This document shows, piece by piece, positions 58,307 to 64,000 of a stretch of DNA of 64,000 nucleotides. The position numbers and the translations under genes were made by a program. The notes under the pieces are model-generated. The model ran no database searches and was not told the origin of the DNA. It saw only the letters and a program-made list of their open reading frames with translations. Every line of letters starts with the position of its first letter. Position 1 is the stretch's first letter. The DNA lies in the NCBI GenBank assembly GCA_020847975.1, contig JADLBD010000169.1, positions 26,493 through 90,492 of the forward strand. Direction: 5' to 3'. The DNA comes from Bryobacterales bacterium (GTDB lineage: Bacteria > Acidobacteriota > Terriglobia > Bryobacterales > Bryobacteraceae).

Positions 58307-60880
58307 TCAAGCCACCACCTGCGAGTCCCGCGTTTGCGGAGCCTCCGTGTCCTTGTACAACAGGCGTTGCAAGGCTCCCTGCAAGTCCGAAAGCCCAACC
58401 GGTTTGCTGATGTAGTCGTCCATTCCGGCCGACAGGCATTTCTCGCGGTCGCCCACCATCGCGTTCGCCGTCAGCGCACAGATCAGTGTGTGCTTGCTCG
58501 TCCCCTCGCGCTTACGGATTTCGCTGGTGGCCTCGAAGCCATCCATCTCCGGCATCTGGCAATCCATCAGGACCAGGTCGTAGGCGGTGCGGTCCAGGGC
58601 GGTAAGCGCCTCCCTCCCGTTATTGACCACGTCCGCCTGCACGCCGAGCTTTTGCAGCAACCGCAAGGCGATCCGCTGGTTGATGAGATTATCTTCCGCC
58701 AGCAGAACCAGCGGTTCCCCTCCGCGTGTGCGTTTCTCTTTCTCCGCAAGCGTGTGCCGCGTCACCAACTGGGCCGGAACCGGCGTTGTGGCCGCATTTT
58801 CCTTCTTGCGGATCAACTCCACCATCGTTTCGTAGAGCTGTGTCGCCCGGATCGGCTTGTTCAGGTATCCGGCATACCCGGCTTCGCGCAGTTGCAGTCC
58901 GTCGCCCCGCAGCGGCGTCGAGGTGATGGCAATCAATGGAGTGTCGCGCAGTGCCAGGTCGTACTTGAGCGCGCCGGCCACTGCCCCCGGGTTGACTCCC
59001 GGAGTGTCCAGGTCCACTAACGCCACCTTGATGTCCGACCCTTTGGCCGCCGCTTTGTGCATCGCGTCGTTCATCTCTCCCGGATGCTGCACATGCAAAT
59101 ACGGGCAGCGCCAACTCTCGAAGAACTGCCGCAGGTGCACACTGGAACTGTCGGAGCCTGCCAGCAGCAACACCGGAACTCCGTTCAGGTACAATCCCTG
59201 CCGAGCTTCCGGCGTGGCATCGTCCTCGAACGGCAACACCACGGGCGCTCTTTCGAAAACCACCGTGAAAAAGAACGTGCTTCCTCGCCCTGGCTCGCTG
59301 TTGAAGCCGATTTCGCCCCCCATCATCTCCACCAGTTGGCGGCTGATCGCCAAACCCAGTCCCGTCCCGCCGTATTTCCGCGTCGTCGAGTTGTCCCCCT
59401 GGACAAAGCTCTGGAACAAGCGGTCACGGTATTCGGGAGCAATGCCGATTCCCGTGTCCTGCACCATGAAGCGCAGCGTCACCGTTTGCCCGCGTTCCCC
59501 GATGAGTTCCGTGAAAACGCTTACTTTCCCCCGGTCCGTGAACTTGATGGCATTGCTCAGCAGATTGTTCAGCACCTGGCGCAGCCGCCCCGGATCGCCG
59601 ATGACGTAGCTCGGAATATCCTCGGAGGTGGAACAACTGAACTCGATGCCCTTGGCCCGCGCACGGATGGCGCACATGGCCTGCACTTCCTCCACCGTCA
59701 TCGCCAGGTCGAACGGGATCATCTCCAGCCGCAGTTTGCCAGCTTCAATCTTGGAGATATCCAGGATGTCGTTGATCAGCGTCAACAATGCGTCCGCCGA
59801 TTGTTTCACCGCCGTCGCATACTCCCGCTGTTCGGAACCGAGCGAGGTCCCCAGAAGGAATTCGGTCATCCCGAGAATGCCATTCATCGGCGTGCGGATC
59901 TCGTGGCTCATGTTCGCCAAGAACCGGCTCTTCATTTCGGTTGCTTCGCGCGCGTTGGCCAGCGCCGTCGCCAGTTCCTCGTTTTTCTGTTCGAGTTCCT
60001 GGGCGTACGCTTCCAGTCGCTCCTCGCTTTGGCGGCGTTCCGTGATGCGGCGGATGACGACGATCGTCTCATTCCGGTAGTTGGGACAGAAGCGCGCTTC
60101 GTAGATCTCGGCACCGCCGGACACCCCGGGGACGGTCAATTCCACCATCACCATGGCGTGGGTCCTCCTCACGCGCTGCAACGCCTGCTCTACTTTTAGA
60201 CCCTCCTGCGGCGGCAAGGCTTCCTGGAAGCGTTTCCGCAGCAGGCTTTCGCAGCCGGCCAGCGCCTCAGCAGGCTGCCCGGCGCGGGCATCCAGGACAA
60301 CGTCGTTGGGATCCAACCGTAACAGCATATCGGGCAAAGCCTGGAACAGCGCCTTCAGTTCCGTGGTGGTGCGGAATACTTCTTCCTGATCCTTCTGCCG
60401 GTCCGTGATGTCGAAGGATGCCAGCAGCATTCCGTACACGGTCCCATCTGGCTTCTCGAGAAGGCTTTCGTGCACCTCCACCGTGATGGATTCCCCATTT
60501 GCCCGCACACAACGCCGCCGTACCGGAAGCAATGGGGCCTGTCCGGCGAGTTTCCGCTGAATCTCCTCCTTCAGCTTCTCGCGCTCTTCGGGCGAGGCCA
60601 GGTTCCAGCAAGGCCGCCCGATCATCTCCTTGGCTGCCAGCAATCTCATGGAGCACTCCCGCTGGTTGACTCGCATGATGATGCCGTTTCCGTCGACCTC
60701 CAGGTAGGCGATGGGTGCGTGTTGGAACAGCAGGGACGCGCGCGTTCTGGCGTGGTTCAACTCCACCTCGGACCCCTCGGAGTGGTTCCGGAAGGCTGAC
60801 CATTTGTGGATCAATACGGCGGCGACCGCCGCCAGCAAGATCATCCACAGCCAAAACACAGAAGAGTGCTCCTCCGCCAA
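58307..60880 (-). CDS. Hybrid sensor histidine kinase (PAS-PAS-HisKA-HATPase-REC-REC)
   Basis: This 857-residue kinase has one N-terminal membrane helix (about 10-25), PAS domains (about 50-165 and 175-285), a short coiled coil, HisKA with phospho-His326 (NMSHEIRTPMNG), an ATPase domain (NNLLSNAIKF at 438-447, DTGIGIAPE at 475-483, GGTGLGLAIS at 504-513) and two receivers. The first receiver (about 568-690) lacks the usual acidic pair at its start but keeps VDLD (622-625) and a late Lys. The second (about 723-845) is intact, with AEDN and phospho-Asp773. There is no output domain, so a partner regulator is expected elsewhere. The TTG start is uncertain. Confidence 0.92.
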   Translation of the reverse strand: MAEEHSSVFWLWMILLAAVAAVLIHKWSAFRNHSEGSEVELNHARTRASLLFQHAPIAYLEVDGNGIIMRVNQRECSMRLLAAKEMIGRPCWNLASPEEREKLKEEIQRKLAGQAPLLPVRRRCVRANGESITVEVHESLLEKPDGTVYGMLLASFDITDRQKDQEEVFRTTTELKALFQALPDMLLRLDPNDVVLDARAGQPAEALAGCESLLRKRFQEALPPQEGLKVEQALQRVRRTHAMVMVELTVPGVSGGAEIYEARFCPNYRNETIVVIRRITERRQSEERLEAYAQELEQKNEELATALANAREATEMKSRFLANMSHEIRTPMNGILGMTEFLLGTSLGSEQREYATAVKQSADALLTLINDILDISKIEAGKLRLEMIPFDLAMTVEEVQAMCAIRARAKGIEFSCSTSEDIPSYVIGDPGRLRQVLNNLLSNAIKFTDRGKVSVFTELIGERGQTVTLRFMVQDTGIGIAPEYRDRLFQSFVQGDNSTTRKYGGTGLGLAISRQLVEMMGGEIGFNSEPGRGSTFFFTVVFERAPVVLPFEDDATPEARQGLYLNGVPVLLLAGSDSSSVHLRQFFESWRCPYLHVQHPGEMNDAMHKAAAKGSDIKVALVDLDTPGVNPGAVAGALKYDLALRDTPLIAITSTPLRGDGLQLREAGYAGYLNKPIRATQLYETMVELIRKKENAATTPVPAQLVTRHTLAEKEKRTRGGEPLVLLAEDNLINQRIALRLLQKLGVQADVVNNGREALTALDRTAYDLVLMDCQMPEMDGFEATSEIRKREGTSKHTLICALTANAMVGDREKCLSAGMDDYISKPVGLSDLQGALQRLLYKDTEAPQTRDSQVVA

Positions 60881-60986
60881 GGACAGTTAGACTTGGACAC
60901 TCGGACTATCGGCCATTCCGCTTAGCAGCTTTATGGAATAGGAGATACTCTACGTAGAACCTGTCAGTGAGTTCCGCAGAGCCTTA

Positions 60987-61006
60987 GTAGGTGTAAGACG
61001 ACCTAC
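60987..61006 (-). terminator. Weak hairpin downstream of gatA
   Basis: A 6-bp inverted repeat (GTAGGT/ACCTAC, 8-base loop) lies just beyond the gatA stop. No clear T-run follows on the minus strand, so termination here is uncertain. Confidence 0.3.
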
Positions 61007-61010
61007 ACTC

Positions 61011-62450
61011 TCAGCAGGCCGCTTGCTCGTAGGCGTGCGCCAGCCGGAACATGCCCGCTTCATTAAAGTGACGTGTGAGAATCTGCATCCCCACCGGCAG
61101 GCCTTCAGACGTCTTTCCGCACGGCACGCTCATGCAGGGAATCCCCGCCAGATCTCCGGTGATAGTGTAGATATCCGAGAGGTACATCTCCAGCGGATCG
61201 GCCAGCTTTTCTCCCAGCTTGAAGGCTGGGAAGGGCGACACAGGGGTGATCAGGGCATCCACCTTCTCGAACGCTTTGTGGAAATCGCCGGTGATGAGGC
61301 TACGCACTTTTTGTGCTTTCAGGTAGTAGGCGTCGTAGTAGCCATGACTCAGCACATAGGTGCCGAGCATGATCCGCCGCTTGCACTCGGCCCCGAAACC
61401 CTCTCCGCGAGTATTACGATACATGTCGCTGAGCGTGTCCGAGGAGGCCGAACGGAAGGTGTACCGCACGCCATCGTAGCGGGAGAGGTTGGAACTGGCC
61501 TCGGCCGTGCAGATGATGTAGTAGGCCGAGATGGCGTATTCCGTGTGGGGGAGGCTGATGTCCATAACCTCGCAGCCGAGCCACTTCAGCCGGTCGACGG
61601 CGCCCTGAATCAAGTTCCCCGTATCGCTGGCGAGTCCGGCGAAATACTCCTTGGGAAGGCCAATCTTCATTCCCCGTACATCCCCGGTCAGCGCTTTCTC
61701 GTAATCGTCCACCGGCGCGGCCGCCGACGTGGAATCCATCTCATCTCTTCCGGCGATTACTCCGAGCAGCGTTGCCGCGTCAGCAACATTGCGGGCGAAC
61801 GGACCAATATGGTCGAGCGAACTGGCGAATGCCACCAGGCCGTAGCGGGAGACCCGGCCGTAGGTTGGGGTGACGCCGACAACCCCACAGAAGGATGCCG
61901 GCTGCCGGATGGAGCCCCCGGTATCCGACCCCAGCGAAACCAGCGCGGTTCCCTGCGCCACAACAGCCGCCGACCCGCCGCTGGAGCCTCCAGGGACCCG
62001 GTCCGGCGCCACCGGGTTGCGTACCGGCCCGTATGCCGAATTCTCGTTTGACGACCCCATCGCAAACTCGTCGCAATTGGCCTTGCCCAGAATCACCCCG
62101 CCGGCTTGCTCCAGGCGAACCACGGCAGTGGCATCATAGGGCGGAACGTACTTCTCGAGCAGCCGCGAGCCACAGGTGGTGCGGACTCCGCGGGTGACGA
62201 TCACATCCTTGACGGCCACAGGCGCCCCGGCAAGAGGCCCCGGCTCCTCGCCCCTGGCAATCCGCTCATCCACCCGCCGCGCCGCGTCCATGGCCCGCTC
62301 CGGGCAGAAGTGCAGATAGGCGTTCGTCTTCGGATTTTCCTCGCGGGCATAGCGGAGAGCTTCGGTAGCGACCTCCGCGGCGCTGAACTTCTTCTCCGTC
62401 AGCCCCTTGCGGATTCCGCGAATCGTCAGTCCGTCAAGCGGGGAACTCAT
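61011..62450 (-). CDS. gatA: Aspartyl/glutamyl-tRNA amidotransferase subunit A
   Basis: The start at 62450 (MSSPLDGLTIRGIRKGL) overlaps the gatC stop by four bases (ATGA). The 479-residue protein has the amidase signature with the Lys of PVAVKDVI and the Ser-cisSer core in GGSSGGSAAVVA, followed by DTGGSIRQPASFCG. GatA supplies ammonia from glutamine to misacylated Glu-tRNA(Gln) or Asp-tRNA(Asn). gatB is not next to it and must lie elsewhere. The DciA-like gene, gatC and gatA form one tightly coupled operon. Confidence 0.96.
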   Translation of the reverse strand: MSSPLDGLTIRGIRKGLTEKKFSAAEVATEALRYAREENPKTNAYLHFCPERAMDAARRVDERIARGEEPGPLAGAPVAVKDVIVTRGVRTTCGSRLLEKYVPPYDATAVVRLEQAGGVILGKANCDEFAMGSSNENSAYGPVRNPVAPDRVPGGSSGGSAAVVAQGTALVSLGSDTGGSIRQPASFCGVVGVTPTYGRVSRYGLVAFASSLDHIGPFARNVADAATLLGVIAGRDEMDSTSAAAPVDDYEKALTGDVRGMKIGLPKEYFAGLASDTGNLIQGAVDRLKWLGCEVMDISLPHTEYAISAYYIICTAEASSNLSRYDGVRYTFRSASSDTLSDMYRNTRGEGFGAECKRRIMLGTYVLSHGYYDAYYLKAQKVRSLITGDFHKAFEKVDALITPVSPFPAFKLGEKLADPLEMYLSDIYTITGDLAGIPCMSVPCGKTSEGLPVGMQILTRHFNEAGMFRLAHAYEQAAC

Positions 62451-62746
62451 CGTTCGATCACCTTTGGAACCTTGAAATACCCCCCTCCCGACAGCGGGGC
62501 GCACGCAAGAGCTTCCGGATTGCTCAAGGGCTGCTTCTCTTTGTCGGCACGGAGCGTTGCCGTCTCCTCGGCCTCATACAGCACCTGCGCCATGGGTTCC
62601 ACATTGTCCGTATCGAGTTCGTTCAGCTTCTCCATATGAGTGAGGATCTCGTCGAGGTCGTGCGCCATGCGGGCGATTTCCTCATTCGAAAGCCGGAGAT
62701 TCGCCAGATCCGCCACATAGCGGACCTGTTCTTCGGTTATCTTCAC
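62447..62746 (-). CDS. gatC: Aspartyl/glutamyl-tRNA amidotransferase subunit C
   Basis: This 99-residue protein matches GatC: VRYVADLANLRLSNEEIARM, LDEILTHMEKLNELDTDNVE, ending FKVPKVIER. It stabilises GatA and helps join GatA to GatB. Its start overlaps the stop of the DciA-like gene by four bases, and its stop overlaps gatA. Confidence 0.96.
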   Translation of the reverse strand: MKITEEQVRYVADLANLRLSNEEIARMAHDLDEILTHMEKLNELDTDNVEPMAQVLYEAEETATLRADKEKQPLSNPEALACAPLSGGGYFKVPKVIER

Positions 62747-63156
62747 GCGCTTGCCTTCCTACGCGCCTGCCGGTACACGCGGCGCATGACAGGGTCTTGG
62801 ATTTTGTCGGCCTCATCGCCGGGCGCTGCCGTGTGCGCGGCGGCTTCCACCCGAGCCGGCTGCCGCCGAGGCGGAGCAACGCGGAAATCGATAGCAGCGA
62901 TATGGCCTGACCCCAGAACCTTCTCGAGTTGCTTGAGGATCGCCGGCCGCAAAGCCGCCAACTGCGCCTGCCAGACGGCGTCTTCCGTCTCGACAATCAG
63001 CCGTGTTCCGTCCAGAAACACGGGCCTGGCATGGGCGGCAATCGTCTTGCCCACTGCCGCAGCCCACGCCCCGGGAGCCAAATGGTAGGTCTTCACACCC
63101 GCCACTTCCACCGCCTTGATTCCGAGTTTGCTGAGAATCCGCCCGGCCCGTTCCAT
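62743..63156 (-). CDS. DciA-like (DUF721) protein
   Basis: This 137-residue protein has the DUF721/DciA core: WAAAVGKTIAAHARPVFLDG, RLIVETEDAVWQAQLAALRP and ILKQLEKVLGSG, followed by a charged, flexible C-terminus. DciA loads the replicative helicase in most bacteria that lack DnaC/DnaI. It heads an operon with gatC and gatA and is divergent from maf. The family call is firm; the loader role follows from family knowledge. Confidence 0.82.
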   Translation of the reverse strand: MERAGRILSKLGIKAVEVAGVKTYHLAPGAWAAAVGKTIAAHARPVFLDGTRLIVETEDAVWQAQLAALRPAILKQLEKVLGSGHIAAIDFRVAPPRRQPARVEAAAHTAAPGDEADKIQDPVMRRVYRQARRKASA

Positions 63157-63228
63157 GCGAGAGAACCATCATTTTAGCAGGACCCCGCGGAACTGTTGCT
63201 CCCTGCCCGCCTTGTACTATGGTGAGGC

Positions 63229-63786
63229 ATGCTGGTTCTTGCTTCGAAGTCGCCGCGGAGGCGCGAAATTCTCCGCGAGGCGGGCATCCCATTCACTGTC
63301 CGGGCCGCGGAGGTGCCCGAGGTTCGCCGTGAGGGAGAAGGCGCCGAAGAGTATGTCCGCCGCCTGGCGCGGGAGAAGGCGCACGCCGTTCCCGCCGCCG
63401 ATGGGGAAATCATTCTCGCCGCCGATACCGTTGTCGTGGTGGATGGCGAGGTGCTCGAAAAACCGGCCGGTGCAGAGGATGCCTCGCGCATGCTGCGCCA
63501 ACTCTCCGGGCGCCGCCACGCGGTCCTGACCGGGATCTGCCTTAAGAAGGGGGATGTCACCATCTCTGATTGCGCCACAACCCTTGTCGCCTTCGCGCCC
63601 CTTTCCGAGGAGGAAATTGCAGCCTACGTTTCGAGCGGCGAGCCGGTGGACAAGGCGGGAGCCTACGGGATTCAAGGACTTGCCTCGAAGTTCGTCGAGG
63701 GGCTGGAGGGCTGCTACTTTAATGTCGTAGGCCTGCCAGTGGCCCTTGTTTACAAGCACTTACGGCGAATGGGATGCGGCAAGTGA
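63229..63786 (+). CDS. maf: Maf-family nucleotide pyrophosphatase
   Basis: This 185-residue protein has the Maf signature SKSPRRREIL at the N-terminus, AADTVVVVDG (catalytic Asp and metal region), EKP, and the C-terminal KAGAYGIQGLASKFVEGLEG. It hydrolyses non-canonical or dTTP/UTP-type nucleotides. No normal ribosome site is present; TACTAT (63215-63220) lies eight bases before the ATG. Confidence 0.94.
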   Translation: MLVLASKSPRRREILREAGIPFTVRAAEVPEVRREGEGAEEYVRRLAREKAHAVPAADGEIILAADTVVVVDGEVLEKPAGAEDASRMLRQLSGRRHAVLTGICLKKGDVTISDCATTLVAFAPLSEEEIAAYVSSGEPVDKAGAYGIQGLASKFVEGLEGCYFNVVGLPVALVYKHLRRMGCGK

Positions 63787-63877
63787 GATGTCGCAGGTCC
63801 TCGACCGAACTCCCTGAGCACGCGGATCTCAGCAGGCCGATCCCCGTACCAGGAATCGATCCCCACGGCATAGAGGC

Positions 63878-63907
63878 TTGACGCCGGGAAAATCCCGTTC
63901 ATACAAT
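63878..63907 (+). promoter_or_regulatory. Sigma-70-type promoter for tatA
   Basis: TTGACG (63878-63883) and TACAAT (63902-63907) are separated by 18 bases, a near-consensus pair and the clearest promoter in the window. Confidence 0.75.
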
Positions 63908-63931
63908 GAAGAGGATGTTAAAGGAGGCCGA

Positions 63932-64000
63932 ATGAGATCGATTGGCCCAATGGAACTGGTCCTGATTCTGGGTGTCGCGCTGTTGTTGTTTGGTGGTCGC
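63932..64000 (+). CDS. tatA: Twin-arginine translocase subunit TatA/B (3' end outside window)
   Basis: The ATG at 63932 has AAGGAGG four bases upstream. The visible 23 residues (MRSIGPMELVLILGVALLLFGGR) form the short N-terminal membrane helix and FG(G/P) hinge of TatA/TatE proteins. This is the pore-forming part of the Tat exporter used by the Tat-signal proteins in this window. The amphipathic helix and tail lie beyond the window, so TatA and TatB cannot be separated with certainty. Confidence 0.8.
   Translation, partial: MRSIGPMELVLILGVALLLFGGR

Overview
The window is high-GC bacterial chromosome, densely packed and coding on both strands, most consistent with a member of Acidobacteriota of the Solibacter/Bryobacter kind. 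The evidence is the mix of families: an Oar-type TonB-dependent receptor with a carboxypeptidase-like N-terminal domain, several DUF1080 (3-keto-disaccharide hydrolase) proteins with Gfo/Idh/MocA oxidoreductases, ThuA-like and PQQ/cytochrome c genes, many Tat or Sec signal peptides, and an Ig-containing Pal. This placement comes from recognising protein families, not from a search. I see no insertion sequence, prophage or CRISPR array. The only RNA gene I can support is a tRNA-Arg(UCG). No gap between genes exceeds 300 bases; the largest are 51397-51670 (a short tandem repeat) and 19323-19587 (a divergent control region).

Layout. 1-5700: end of a GH2 glycosidase, a GGDEF/EAL regulator and a secreted protein with three tandem 120-residue repeats. 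5823-7610: ATP-binding-cassette-type ATPase plus a TOPRIM-like DUF4276 gene (defence-like pair) in which the second gene is broken by a one-base frameshift. 7615-13641: two tandem paralogous methyltransferases, then an orphan T6SS baseplate gene (tssK) with NTF2-like and DUF4062 neighbours. 13669-23064: ThuA fusion, YncE propeller, TonB receptor, dienelactone hydrolase, a Pal-like lipoprotein, SDR and aminotransferase. 23042-30259: recN, a small protein with its own terminator, and a complete tolQ-tolR-tolA-tolB-pal-cpoB envelope cluster. 30263-38403: carbohydrate-binding protein, DeoC-like protein, GT2 with a shrunken GT39-like partner, and an RND efflux pair. 38531-38967: hicBA toxin-antitoxin. 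38991-50080: SQR-like flavoprotein, DUF3500 protein, a phosphoesterase/PQQ dehydrogenase/dihaem cytochrome operon, sugar isomerase, gamma-glutamyltransferase, DUF4920 and a PafA-type phosphatase. 50133-58198: sugar-oxidation genes (two DUF1080, two Gfo/Idh/MocA, a GntR regulator), PilZ, tRNA-Arg, GNAT, and an Rrf2 regulator with a monohaem protein. 58307-64000: hybrid histidine kinase, dciA-like/gatC/gatA operon, maf, and the start of tatA.

Working together: Tol-Pal maintains the envelope. The DUF1080/Gfo-Idh/isomerase/ThuA genes look like parts of an oxidative 3-keto-sugar route fed by the TonB receptor and glycosidases. The PQQ enzyme and dihaem cytochrome form a periplasmic alcohol-oxidation unit. 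A recurring feature is a -10 box only 5-8 bases before the start codon with no usual Shine-Dalgarno spacing, which suggests many leaderless transcripts.
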